DNA of 64,000 nt from Rhodothermales bacterium (lineage in GTDB: Bacteria > Bacteroidota > Rhodothermia > Rhodothermales > JAHQVL01), in the NCBI GenBank assembly GCA_041391505.1, contig JAWKNW010000006.1, positions 195,514 to 259,513 of the forward strand. Reading direction: 5' to 3'. The notes under the pieces were generated by a model. It searched no databases and was not told where the DNA came from. It saw nothing but the letters and a program-made list of their open reading frames with translations. Shown here piece after piece: positions 44,330 to 52,894 of this stretch. The stretch's first letter is position 1. Each line of letters starts with the position of its first letter. The translations under genes and the position numbers were made by a program.

Positions 44330-45240
44330 TGCGCTCGAACAGACGCCGAGTATCCGGAATCGCGCTGGCGGCGATCGGCCTGGCGGCATGGACCGCCGGC
44401 TGCGACTCCGACGTATCGCCCATCCTCGGCACGGAGCAGCCGTTCACACTCTTCGGCGTCGTGTCGCCCCAACTCGACACGCAGCGCGTGCTGGTTTTCC
44501 CGATTCAGGATCGGCTCCAGCAGCTCTCCGGCGAAGCCCTGGATGCGCGTTTTGTGTGGACCGACACCGAGACGGGCATCGAATCGGCCTGGCAGGATTC
44601 CATCGTTCCGCAGGCGGACGGGACCGTCGTGCACCTGTACTGGGTCGCCGGCGCGGCCGCATATGGGCGCACGTATGACGTGCGGGTCGCAACCCCCGCC
44701 GGCGATGCCGAAACGCAGGTCACGGTCAACGTCCCGCCGACAAACGTCGTCGAGATCGGGGAGCCGAGCGGGATATCGGGCGTGATCGTTCCGGTGCTCG
44801 TCCGGGGCGACCTGCCCAACCTGCTCAAAATCGAACTCGAATACGGATTCGACTACACCCAGACGACCGTCGGGGAGAAGCTGGAGTCGCTGATCCTCCC
44901 GTACGACGAGCAGGCGAGCCGCACGGCCGACGGCTGGTTGATCCAGGTCAATCTGGTGCGGGACTACCGGACCATCCTCGATTACATCCGGTCCCAGCGC
45001 TCCATGGATCTGGCGAAAGGGGTCCAGCTGCGCGGGATACAGCTCCGCTTCCTCGTCGCCAACGCCGAATGGAATCCGCCCGACGGGGTGTTCGACCCCG
45101 AAGTCCTCGTCCAGCCCGGTACGATGTCGAACGTGAACAACGGATTTGGTTTTATCGGCGCCGGCTACCGCACGGTCCAGAACTGGCTCCCGGCGGACAG
45201 CATCGCGAACGCCGCCGGCTTCCGGCAGGGAGAGCGGTAG
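44326..45240 (+). CDS. Lipoprotein partner of the TonB-dependent receptor (DUF4249-like position)
   Basis: 304 residues. Two ATG codons in a row start it; a lipobox (AWTAGC, Cys about residue 26) makes it a lipoprotein. The sequence is beta-rich and has no recognisable catalytic motif. The overlapping stop/start with the receptor gene strongly couples the two. Bacteroidota receptors of this type are often paired with DUF4249 lipoproteins; the resemblance here is by position and layout and is not confirmed. It would be a surface or periplasmic substrate-binding partner. A strong hairpin follows. Confidence 0.75.
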   Translation: MMRSNRRRVSGIALAAIGLAAWTAGCDSDVSPILGTEQPFTLFGVVSPQLDTQRVLVFPIQDRLQQLSGEALDARFVWTDTETGIESAWQDSIVPQADGTVVHLYWVAGAAAYGRTYDVRVATPAGDAETQVTVNVPPTNVVEIGEPSGISGVIVPVLVRGDLPNLLKIELEYGFDYTQTTVGEKLESLILPYDEQASRTADGWLIQVNLVRDYRTILDYIRSQRSMDLAKGVQLRGIQLRFLVANAEWNPPDGVFDPEVLVQPGTMSNVNNGFGFIGAGYRTVQNWLPADSIANAAGFRQGER

Positions 45241-45280
45241 GACGCGATCCGCAGCACGTAGATAGCGGCCATTTATCTGA

Positions 45281-45324
45281 AACGACGAGGGGTCAGCACG
45301 ATACCGCGCTGACCCCTCGTCGTT
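45281..45324. terminator. Bidirectional hairpin terminator candidate, 17-bp perfect stem
   Basis: AACGACGAGGGGTCAGC and its exact complement flank a 10-base loop (45298-45307). It lies between convergent genes (receptor lipoprotein and multiheme cytochrome). There is no T-run on either side. Confidence 0.7.
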
Positions 45325-45370
45325 CATTGAAGCTCAGTCCTTAAACCTGCCGTCTTCCGCCAGGCCGGGC

Positions 45371-46927
45371 TCAGTCCGGCATGGACGTGCGGACGAGCGG
45401 GCGCACGCTGCCTTTCGGCGGCATCCGGTCCAGCACCTCCTGCAACTCGCGCTGGATGTCTTCCGACGTGCGCGACCAGGTTTTCGCGGCCCCGTATTCG
45501 TTCAGGACGGCGTCCGTGCTGGCGAGGAGGAGCGACTGGATCAGGAACGGGTTGTGGGCCGTCGATCCGTACACATCTTCACCGAACTCGGCCAGGTGGT
45601 AGTTGAACAGGGCCCCTTCGGCCACCGTGAAGGTGGGGTCCGCGGGATCGATCGCGCCGCCGGCTTCCTCGAGGTTCGGGTCGACGATCGAGAGCAGTGC
45701 ATAGAGATCATCCGCCAGTTCCTGCACGCGGGTACTTGTCTGCAGCATCGCCGTCGCCGCGGCATCTTCCGAGGCGTGGCAGCCCGAAGCGGTACACGCG
45801 TCGAACGAGCGTTCGGCGGTCGTGATGCCGCAACCGCTGTTCGGTGACGGTTTGCCCTGGGCGTCCAGGCACGGCATGGCCGTAAAGAGGTGGCCCGTGG
45901 CGCTGAACACGAAGTCGCCCGTATCGGGGTCCGTGACCTCGAAGCTGTTCACGTGACACGTGGCGCACAGCTTGGCGTTGGCTTCGCTGCCGTGCGTCGC
46001 GATGATCTCGCCCTGGTCGATGTTGGCGTTGGGCGGGAACCAGCCGGCGTCGCCGGCGAGCAGCGCCGTCTCCGGAGCGTGTGGTTCGAGCCCGTGCGAG
46101 GAGGTCGGATCCGGCACCGTGCGGCGATCGTGGCAGCTTGCGCACAGGTGTTCTTCGACGGATACCGTGGCGATAGGCCGGCGGAGCTGGCCTTCATACT
46201 GCCCGTTGTGCGGGTCGTGGCAGACGCCGCAGGTGATGGCGAGGTGTTCCGTCGCATCCCGTTCCACGTAATTGTCCGTCACGCCCCAGGCGGCGAGTAC
46301 GCCCTGACCGCGGTGGCAGCCCTGGCACGCTTCGCGGCCGGCGGCGGACTCGACGACTTGCGCGTGTTTCGACTGCGCCCATTCATCCGCGAACGGATGG
46401 TGCGCGCCCTGGTGGCACTGCGCACAGCCGGTCGCATTGGCGATGTCGGCCGTGATGTCGCCCACCGCCAGGGAGGCGATCGGGTGGGCGCTGTCGATGT
46501 CCGGGTTGGCGACGTGCACCTGGCCGGGGCCGTGGCAGCTTTCGCACTGGACGTCGTGATACCGGTCGTCGCTGGTGGTGCTCCAGCCGGAGGCCTCGGC
46601 AATCGGGTTGCCGTTGGCGCTCACGGTGTGGCAGTTTTCACAAAAAGCCTGCGCATGGCCGCCTTCCTGCAGGCTGGCCCAGGCGCCGGCGTGGCCGGTG
46701 AAGCGCCACTCGGCTTGCTGGCCGACGTGGCAGTTGCCGCAGACCGTCAGTTTTTCATCCTTATCGTCGTACCCCAGAAAACCGAGGGCTTCGGCCGGAG
46801 GATCTTTGAAGAACGGACGCTCTACTTCTACGACTTCCCGGAGATCGCAGCCTCCAACGGTCAACATCGCGAATGCACCAAGCAGACCTGCGAGTCCTAT
46901 GAGTAACGATGAAAATCGAGTTCGCAT
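45371..46927 (-). CDS. Multiheme c-type cytochrome lipoprotein (8 CxxCH plus one CX4CH)
   Basis: 518 residues. A signal peptide with lipobox (LTVGGC, Cys27) anchors it by lipid. Eight heme-binding CxxCH motifs start at residues 63, 96, 128, 168, 201, 233, 262 and 321; a CTASGCH (CX4CH) at 378 could bind a ninth heme. Many extra His residues can serve as axial ligands, which suggests bis-His, low-potential hemes. The last 130 residues are helical and heme-free. It would carry electrons across the periplasm or at the outer membrane. Divergent from the porin/flavin genes at 47205; the 277-bp gap holds a palindrome. No close family such as NrfA is recognised; NrfA's catalytic CxxCK is absent. Confidence 0.88.
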   Translation of the reverse strand: MRTRFSSLLIGLAGLLGAFAMLTVGGCDLREVVEVERPFFKDPPAEALGFLGYDDKDEKLTVCGNCHVGQQAEWRFTGHAGAWASLQEGGHAQAFCENCHTVSANGNPIAEASGWSTTSDDRYHDVQCESCHGPGQVHVANPDIDSAHPIASLAVGDITADIANATGCAQCHQGAHHPFADEWAQSKHAQVVESAAGREACQGCHRGQGVLAAWGVTDNYVERDATEHLAITCGVCHDPHNGQYEGQLRRPIATVSVEEHLCASCHDRRTVPDPTSSHGLEPHAPETALLAGDAGWFPPNANIDQGEIIATHGSEANAKLCATCHVNSFEVTDPDTGDFVFSATGHLFTAMPCLDAQGKPSPNSGCGITTAERSFDACTASGCHASEDAAATAMLQTSTRVQELADDLYALLSIVDPNLEEAGGAIDPADPTFTVAEGALFNYHLAEFGEDVYGSTAHNPFLIQSLLLASTDAVLNEYGAAKTWSRTSEDIQRELQEVLDRMPPKGSVRPLVRTSMPD

Positions 46928-47067
46928 TGTGAGCCTTCGTCTTGGGGTTGGGGGTATCGAAGATGCCCCGTATCATACTGGTGATAGGCGTCGCGGACTA
47001 CCGCTAACCTGATCGAAGATAGATTGGCGCGCCGATTGGACAAGTAGTGATATCCTTACGCGTACTC

Positions 47068-47082
47068 TAGGGGAATCCCCTA
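47068..47082. promoter_or_regulatory. Palindromic operator-like site TAGGGG-AAT-CCCCTA
   Basis: The two 6-base arms are perfect and separated by three bases. It lies in the divergent region between the multiheme cytochrome and the porin, 141 bp from the cytochrome start and 123 bp from the porin start. Sites of this kind are bound by dimeric response regulators, but the regulator is unknown. No confident -35/-10 pair was found in the 277-bp gap. Confidence 0.45.
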
Positions 47083-47204
47083 CATCAGGGTCAGGCTAAA
47101 TTGGTATCCTGCAAACACCGCGTCAGACGTAGTTTTCAGACGCGAAATGGGTGCTTGACGGACGATCGCCGGCGCCATTACGGCCACAATATACATAGAA
47201 AGCC

Positions 47205-48323
47205 ATGCGCTACCCACTCAGAGCCTCCCTGGTGCTTTTCCTCTTGCTGATGGGCACCGGCGGAGCGTACGCACAGGTCGTTGAGGATACTTCGGCCGTG
47301 GAATTCGGCTTTGATGATATTATAGATGAACCGCCGCCGGCCGCCACGTCCCTCGGGGGATGGCTGGATATGGTCAACATCAGCGGCCGGTTCGACATCA
47401 ATTTCGAGATCCAGAATCCCATGAAGGATGAGGATCTGCAGCAGAAGCAGATTCGCAACTACCACAAGTTTCTCTTTCTGAAAGTCACCCCTACCGACAA
47501 GATCACGCTCGACGCGGAAGTGCTCGATCTCTCCTATTACGAGATCAAGTACGACCTCACGAGCCGGCTGAATCTGCGCGCCGGCAAGATCTGGGTGCCG
47601 TTCGGCGCGACGCCGTTTCACCATTTCTACGGCGCCCGCCAGGGCGACCCGTTCACCGGTCTGCTGCTGCCCAACGTATGGTCGGAGTACGGCGGGAATC
47701 TCGAGGGCCGGATCTTCTCGGGAGATAACATGAGCCTGGGCGGCGACCTCTACGCCATCCGCGGCTTCGACAACCAGCTCGGACAGGTCATCAACTTCAC
47801 GAGCGGTGGGTCGGACAACGTCTTCGCCTATGGCGCGCGCGCGCATCTGACCCTCGGCAGCCGAATCCAGGCGTGGGGATCCGTCATGTACAACGAATTC
47901 GGCGTCGACGACGCGGAAGGGCAACTCCTGCTCTGGGGCGGCGACCTGCTGCTGGATTACGGCTTGCTGGACCTGCCGATTCTGCGCGACCTCCGCCTTC
48001 GCGCCGCCTTCGCGCGGGCCGAGGTGCAGGACAAAGTGCTGGTCGATCCCGACAACAACGGCGACAGCTGGTACTTCCGCTATGGCGACTACGCCGAACT
48101 CACCTACCGCGGCCTTCCCGTCGTCACCCCGCGCGTCCGGTATGGGACGATTATCGACTTCGACGACGCGGTCACGAACAACGACAGCCACAACTGGGAA
48201 GTGGCGCTCACGTCGCGTCTCCAGCAACACATCCTGTTCCTGGCCCAGTACCAGTTCAATCAGGAGGAGGTCAACGAGGTAGACAACGATCTCTTTCGTT
48301 TTGCGATCATCTTCGAGTTCTGA
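47205..48323 (+). CDS. Outer-membrane porin-like beta-barrel protein
   Basis: 372 residues. Signal peptide cleaved after GGAYAQ, then about 300 residues of alternating, Tyr/Phe/Asp-rich strands and a terminal Phe, the usual signal for outer-membrane barrel insertion. It resembles small phosphate-selective-porin-like barrels (LNLRAGKIWVPFGATPFHHF is typical of such porins). Size allows about 16-18 strands, smaller than MtrB but near the porins of Geobacter porin-cytochrome complexes. Its divergence from the multiheme cytochrome and the adjacent flavin and heme genes suggest a conduit role, which is inference. A simple channel or transport porin remains possible. Confidence 0.8.
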   Translation: MRYPLRASLVLFLLLMGTGGAYAQVVEDTSAVEFGFDDIIDEPPPAATSLGGWLDMVNISGRFDINFEIQNPMKDEDLQQKQIRNYHKFLFLKVTPTDKITLDAEVLDLSYYEIKYDLTSRLNLRAGKIWVPFGATPFHHFYGARQGDPFTGLLLPNVWSEYGGNLEGRIFSGDNMSLGGDLYAIRGFDNQLGQVINFTSGGSDNVFAYGARAHLTLGSRIQAWGSVMYNEFGVDDAEGQLLLWGGDLLLDYGLLDLPILRDLRLRAAFARAEVQDKVLVDPDNNGDSWYFRYGDYAELTYRGLPVVTPRVRYGTIIDFDDAVTNNDSHNWEVALTSRLQQHILFLAQYQFNQEEVNEVDNDLFRFAIIFEF

Positions 48324-48371
48324 TGCCGGCGTACCTACGCGCCGATACCCACCCCTAGCCTGCCCAAACCC

Positions 48372-48983
48372 ATGGAATCACTTTCCACGCTACGATTATC
48401 CCGTCTGCCGATGTCCTTCAAGCTGCTGTTCACCGCAGCGCTCATGACGCTGGGCACGGGGTATCTGTTCGCCCTCTCCAATATCGCGTTGAAGATCGGG
48501 TTCAGTCCGGATCAGGCCGCCACCCGGTACTACGGGAACGAGGCCTCGCGCCGCATGCTGGAGGGACTGCAGGAAGACGCACCCGTTACCGGGGATGCCG
48601 GCGTCAGTGAGGAAGAAGAGTTCAGTTTCGACGATCTCGAGGCCGACGAAAGCATGTCGGACGAACCGATCGTGTCGATTCCCACGTTCGAAGGACTGGT
48701 GTCCGAAGGGCATTTCCACCTTTTCGGCTATACGACGATCTTTTTTGTCTGCGGACTTGTCGTGGCGCTGGCAGAACTTAGAACGGGGCTTAAGTATTCA
48801 TTAATCATAGCGCCCTTCGTCGCATCCGTTCTCGACATCTGGAGCATGCTCTTGACCCGGTTCGTAGGACCCGGGTTTGCGTGGCTTCTCGTCGTCTCGG
48901 GCATGGTGATGGCGCTTTCCTTCCTGCTGGTATTTGTCATCGGCATCTCCCAGCTCTGGTTTACACACGATCACAAAAGCTAA
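48372..48983 (+). CDS. Unknown four-helix membrane protein of the electron-transfer cluster
   Basis: 203 residues; no family recognised. One helix near the N-terminus (about 17-39), a periplasm-sized acidic loop (78-100, rich in Glu/Asp/Ser), then three helices (about 115-137, 142-162, 168-193). His114 and His116 (EGHFHLFGY) lie at the mouth of the second helix, and a His-Asp-His cluster ends the protein; such His could bind heme b or a quinone. It starts 48 bp after the porin and 10 bp before the FMN-binding gene, so it is co-transcribed with them. Confidence 0.7.
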   Translation: MESLSTLRLSRLPMSFKLLFTAALMTLGTGYLFALSNIALKIGFSPDQAATRYYGNEASRRMLEGLQEDAPVTGDAGVSEEEEFSFDDLEADESMSDEPIVSIPTFEGLVSEGHFHLFGYTTIFFVCGLVVALAELRTGLKYSLIIAPFVASVLDIWSMLLTRFVGPGFAWLLVVSGMVMALSFLLVFVIGISQLWFTHDHKS

Positions 48984-48993
48984 CAGCATAACC

Positions 48994-49557
48994 ATGCGTC
49001 ATACTCCCGTTTTCGTCATCGTATTCCTGGCGGCCCTTTTCGTAGCCGGCCCCGCACTCGGCCAGGTCGCCAAAATGAACGAGATCGTCAGCATGAAAGA
49101 CGGCCTCAAGGAGATGCTCCAGAATCACGGGGCCGCATCGCTGAAAAAGGTATCGATCACGGTCGATGCCGAGAAGGCGAAACAGTTCGCACAGACCTAT
49201 GGGGTTGAAGCGGAAGGCGTCTATACCGTCTATCAGGGCATCGGGGCCGATAAATCGACCGTGACCGGCACGGTCATCGTCGTCAACGAGGAAGGGAAAG
49301 AAGGACCGCTTCAGATCCTGGTCGCCATCAACCCGGAAGGCAAAATCTACGATATGGGCTTTACGGTTTTTGGCGAGGATCACGGGAAGTCCGCGCTCGG
49401 CTGGAGCTTCCTCAAACAGTTCATGGATAAAAAGCCGGGCGATGCATTCGTCGTCGGCAACGACGTGGACGGCATCAGCGGCGCGACGTGGACGTCGAAC
49501 TCCGTGTCGCAGGGTACCGAGAAAGCCGTCGTCGTATTTGCCGAATTCCTCAAGTAA
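48994..49557 (+). CDS. Exported FMN-binding domain protein (covalent flavin)
   Basis: 187 residues. A signal peptide (cleaved after PALGQ) sends it to the periplasm. The FMN-binding domain ends in NDVDGISGATWTS; the SGATxT motif is where FMN becomes covalently bound, by Thr167 here, as in NqrC, RnfG and related periplasmic flavoproteins. ApbE, the enzyme that attaches FMN, is not in the window. It would pass electrons between a quinone-linked membrane donor and heme proteins. It sits between the membrane protein (10 bp) and the monoheme lipoprotein (21 bp). Confidence 0.88.
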   Translation: MRHTPVFVIVFLAALFVAGPALGQVAKMNEIVSMKDGLKEMLQNHGAASLKKVSITVDAEKAKQFAQTYGVEAEGVYTVYQGIGADKSTVTGTVIVVNEEGKEGPLQILVAINPEGKIYDMGFTVFGEDHGKSALGWSFLKQFMDKKPGDAFVVGNDVDGISGATWTSNSVSQGTEKAVVVFAEFLK

Positions 49558-49578
49558 CCCCGACAACAGGAAATCGTC

Positions 49579-49968
49579 ATGTATAAGTCGCTGGGTATCA
49601 TCGTAGCGCTCCTGCTGGTGGCGGGATGCGGTACCGAGAACCCGTTCAGCCGCGGTCCGGAAACGCTCGATGAGGGCGGCGGCGGTCCCATTACGGGTTC
49701 TGTCAGTTTCTCCTCCGATGTCGTGCCGCTCCTCCGTCCCTGCGCCAGCTGCCACAGCAGCGGCGCCGGCGGGTGGACCTACGCCGGCGGGGCAAATGCC
49801 TTCAGCGCTGTCAGTTCGGTGATCGACACGGGATCGCCCACCAACAGCCTGATGCTCGTCAAGGCGACGGGCGGAGCCGGACATGGCGGCGGTACGGTGT
49901 TCTCCGCAGCGAGCTCCCAGTACACGACCATTCGCGCCTGGATCGAACAGGGGGCGCGGGATAACTAG
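49579..49968 (+). CDS. Small lipoprotein with one c-type heme site
   Basis: 129 residues. Lipobox LLVAGC (Cys17) and a single CxxCH (CASCH at residues 55-59) preceded by a SFSSDVVPLLRPC segment, the layout of cytochrome-c-like domains of Planctomycete/Bacteroidota lipoproteins. A Met around residue 93 (NSLMLVKA) may be the sixth ligand. Last gene of the porin operon; it ends at a bidirectional terminator. Confidence 0.85.
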   Translation: MYKSLGIIVALLLVAGCGTENPFSRGPETLDEGGGGPITGSVSFSSDVVPLLRPCASCHSSGAGGWTYAGGANAFSAVSSVIDTGSPTNSLMLVKATGGAGHGGGTVFSAASSQYTTIRAWIEQGARDN

Positions 49969-50028
49969 GCCCGGCCGGCCGCTTAGACCGGTGGCGCCGT
50001 GACCTGGGCGGCATTCAGGACCAAAAAG

Positions 50029-50062
50029 AAAAAGGGGCATTCACAACCGAATGCCCCTTTTT
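50029..50062. terminator. Bidirectional rho-independent terminator
   Basis: AAAAAGGGGCATTC and GAATGCCCCTTTTT form a perfect 14-bp stem with a 6-base loop and T-runs on both strands. It separates the convergent monoheme-lipoprotein and DUF1508/OmpA genes. Confidence 0.9.
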
Positions 50063-50084
50063 TATTCCGTTTAGTGTCCGACGG

Positions 50085-52079
50085 CTACTGGACCTGTATG
50101 GCGATCCGGCGATTCTGCTGCCGGCTGGTGGCGTCTTCGCCTTTCGAGATCGGGTCGTTCGAACCGAAGCCCTGGTAGCGCAGCCGGCCGCCGTCGACGC
50201 CGTTGTCGATCAGAAACTGATAGAGCGCCTTCGCCCGGTTCGTCGACAGGGTCTGCCGATCGGTCTCCGCGCGGTCGGCGTGCCCTTCGATGAAGAGGCG
50301 CACGCCCGGGTAGGCGACGAGCGCCTTGGCCAGTCCGGACGCCTGGATGCGTCCGGCGTCATTCAGGTCGACGGCATTGTAGCCAAACCGGATGTCGTCC
50401 ATCACGAACGTGCGGGGGAGGGTCCGGCCGGGCTGGCTGAGGAATTCGGCCACGCGTCCGCCGAGGCTTTCCGCATCGAGCTGCAGGCCGGCGGCGTTCG
50501 GGCCGAGCAGCGAGGGCGTGGGAGCCGGCGCGGGCGTCGGAGTGGCCGCGGCCGGCGTTTCCGGCTGTGCGCTGGCTGCCGGCGGCAGCGTCGAGGTCGT
50601 TTCGGGCTCATTCGCGGCCATGCCGCTCTCGACGTCGCCGGCCCACCAGGGGCAGCCCCGGAGCAGGAAGAGGAGCAGCAGCAACGCGATCAGCGGGATG
50701 ATCCAGGGGAGCCAGAGCCGGACGCTGCCACGGTCGTCCGCCGCGGGTGCCGGCTCGGGTCGTGCGGCCGACGGGCGGCTGGGCGGCGCGTCCGCGGCAC
50801 GCGGCGGGGGCGTCGGGGCCACGCGGGGCATGGCCGGCAGCGTGTCTTCGGGCAGCGTGTCTTCGGGCGTCGGCGTCGGGGGGGCGGCCAGCGTGAGCCG
50901 CTCGGTTTCCGTCACCGTCCGCGAGGCGGGAGCAGCCGAGAGGTCGACCCCGTAGGCCGATGCGTATCCCGGCATCGCGCTCATGAAGATGCGGATGTAC
51001 CGCTCGGCGTCGGCCTCGCTGGCGAAATACCGGCTGCGCGCGATCTGCTGGCGATTCCCGGCGAGGATGACGAAATAGTACTGCCCGTCCTGCTCCTTGA
51101 CCTGGTAGGACTCGCGGTTCGCGCTGTTCTTGATGATCGACGCGATGCCGTTGTCGCGGCTTTTCCCGTTGCGATAGCCCTGGCTGAACAGCAGTGCGTT
51201 GCCGGCGTCGTCGTTGAAATGGAAGTAGTGCGCCTTCGTGTCGTCGTTTCGGAACGACTCGAAGCCGGGTTGCCCCGAGCTGGAGGCGCGTGTGAGCACG
51301 TACGAATCCGCCGGCGAAGTACGGGTGCGCGGCGCCGGCTTTTCGATGGCGGCGAGCGCGGCCGGCGCCATCGCCATCACCGTCTCTACCGCGCGGGAGC
51401 GATCAGCCTCGCTGCCGAATGAGCGGCTGCGCGCAATCTCGTTGCCGTTGCGCGCTTTCAGGATGAAAAAGTACGCGCCGTCCTCCTCGCGCATTTCGTA
51501 GCGCTGCTCCATCGAGGCGCTTTCGAGGACCGCAATGAGCCGCTTGTCGCGCTGCGATGCCGCGTTAAAACCGCGGCTGTACAGCAGGGCTAGTCCGGCT
51601 GCATCATTGATGTGGAAATAGTGCTGGTTATCGTCTTCGTTCTGGAAGGATTCCGGACCCGATTGGCCCGAACGGGACCTGCGTTCGAAGCGGTACAGGG
51701 AGGCGATGTCGCTTGCGCCAAACTGTAAAAACGCCGGCCCCCGGCGCGTCACCTCCGTCGTGCGGGAGATGAGCACTTCGTACTCGGAGTGGTTCCGGGC
51801 GGCATCGACGAGGCTATCGAGGCGCTGCCGGGCCGCGTCGGCGGAAAGCGACGCGCTCTGCGCCAGGGTGCGGCCGGCGGCGTCCTGCAGGGTCAGCCGC
51901 CCCCCCGACACGGTGAAGCGGTCGGCATCCGGCAGCGCCGCGATGACCTGCCGGATTGCTTCGGTGCAGGCCTCGACGGAGGCGAAGCCGGCGCCGGTGA
52001 GCAGCGTATCGCCGCGGTCGGATTGAAGATCGAACTGAAAGGAACGATTCGACGCGTTCTGGGCTATCTGGAAACGCAT
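50085..52079 (-). CDS. DUF1508 (YegP-like) repeat protein with a central membrane helix and a C-terminal OmpA domain
   Basis: 664 residues from the ATG at 52079 (a GTG at 52106 adds nine). The N-terminal 360 residues hold at least two long copies of a YegP-like unit (HYFHINDAAGLALLYSRGF, RYEMREEDGAYFFILKARNG, NEIARSRSF), plus a degenerate one at the start. A Pro-rich linker leads to one helix at about residues 455-480 (WIIPLIALLLLLFLL), then another Pro/Ala linker and an OmpA/MotB-type peptidoglycan-binding domain (FIEGHADRAETDRQTL, NRAKALYQFL, YQGFGSNDP). With no signal peptide, the YegP part should be cytoplasmic and the OmpA part periplasmic. Role unknown. Confidence 0.85.
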   Translation of the reverse strand: MRFQIAQNASNRSFQFDLQSDRGDTLLTGAGFASVEACTEAIRQVIAALPDADRFTVSGGRLTLQDAAGRTLAQSASLSADAARQRLDSLVDAARNHSEYEVLISRTTEVTRRGPAFLQFGASDIASLYRFERRSRSGQSGPESFQNEDDNQHYFHINDAAGLALLYSRGFNAASQRDKRLIAVLESASMEQRYEMREEDGAYFFILKARNGNEIARSRSFGSEADRSRAVETVMAMAPAALAAIEKPAPRTRTSPADSYVLTRASSSGQPGFESFRNDDTKAHYFHFNDDAGNALLFSQGYRNGKSRDNGIASIIKNSANRESYQVKEQDGQYYFVILAGNRQQIARSRYFASEADAERYIRIFMSAMPGYASAYGVDLSAAPASRTVTETERLTLAAPPTPTPEDTLPEDTLPAMPRVAPTPPPRAADAPPSRPSAARPEPAPAADDRGSVRLWLPWIIPLIALLLLLFLLRGCPWWAGDVESGMAANEPETTSTLPPAASAQPETPAAATPTPAPAPTPSLLGPNAAGLQLDAESLGGRVAEFLSQPGRTLPRTFVMDDIRFGYNAVDLNDAGRIQASGLAKALVAYPGVRLFIEGHADRAETDRQTLSTNRAKALYQFLIDNGVDGGRLRYQGFGSNDPISKGEDATSRQQNRRIAIQVQ

Positions 52080-52411
52080 GGGAGGACGGATGGATGATCG
52101 AAACACGCACGAAGGACGGCGCGGTATGGGAGCGTCGTCCGGTTGGGAGGCGATTCCGTGCGTGGGTCAAATCGAAATGCGCCATGGCCTGATTTTATGA
52201 AGATTATCTCGTTTGTGCAATGTGAAACTCCTCCAACATTTGATAATGCATGCCGGCCCGGGATCTTATCTTCCGCCAGCGAACGGGCGGGGCTCGTTCG
52301 GCTATCGCAATCCATCATCGAACCGAAAGCGCGCCTTCCTGCACGAGCCGGCCCGGATCCGAATACGGGTGTCGGGCGACGTTCGGCGGGCGCACAGGGA
52401 AAACAGGGATT

Positions 52412-52885
52412 ATGGCAAAAGCAGCGAAGATGCCCGATGCGGGCGACAGGGCGCCGGCATTCGAAGGAATCACGCAGGAAGGAAACCCGCTCAGCCTCGC
52501 CGGCTATCGCGGGCGCAAGGTAGCGCTCTTCTTTTATCCCGAGGACGATACGCCGGTATGCACGCGCCAGGCCTGCAATCTGCGCGACGGGTATCATCGG
52601 CTTCTGGATGCCGGCATCGCGGTCATCGGCGTCTCGCCGGATACGACCGACAAGCACGACGCCTTCACGGCCAAATACGATCTGCCGTTTCCGCTCGTCG
52701 CAGATCCCGACAAAAAGATCCTCAACGCCTACGGGGTCTGGGGAGAAAAGAACATGTACGGCAAGACCGTCGTCGGCGTGAAACGAACGACCTTTCTGAT
52801 CGATGAAAAAGGCGTCGTCGCGCACGTGTTCAAACGTCCGAAAGTGGACAATCACGCGACGGAGATCATCGAGAAGTTCAGCTGA
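52412..52885 (+). CDS. bcp: Thioredoxin-dependent peroxiredoxin, Bcp/PrxQ type
   Basis: 157 residues. AhpC/TSA fold with the peroxidatic Cys50 in YPEDDTPVCTRQAC and the resolving Cys55 five residues later, the atypical two-cysteine Bcp pattern. Reduces hydrogen and lipid peroxides with thioredoxin. A later KRTTFLIDEKG is typical. The ATG at 52412 gives the normal N-terminus; longer frames upstream look noncoding. The 332-bp divergent region 52080-52411 holds its promoter but nothing else definite. Confidence 0.93.
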   Translation: MAKAAKMPDAGDRAPAFEGITQEGNPLSLAGYRGRKVALFFYPEDDTPVCTRQACNLRDGYHRLLDAGIAVIGVSPDTTDKHDAFTAKYDLPFPLVADPDKKILNAYGVWGEKNMYGKTVVGVKRTTFLIDEKGVVAHVFKRPKVDNHATEIIEKFS

Positions 52886-52894
52886 GGCGCCGGC

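Noticed and set aside
45371..46927. Reading the multiheme cytochrome as nitrite reductase NrfA or as octaheme tetrathionate reductase
   Set aside because: No CxxCK catalytic heme is present, and the lipobox and spacing of motifs do not fit; only a general multiheme assignment is safe.
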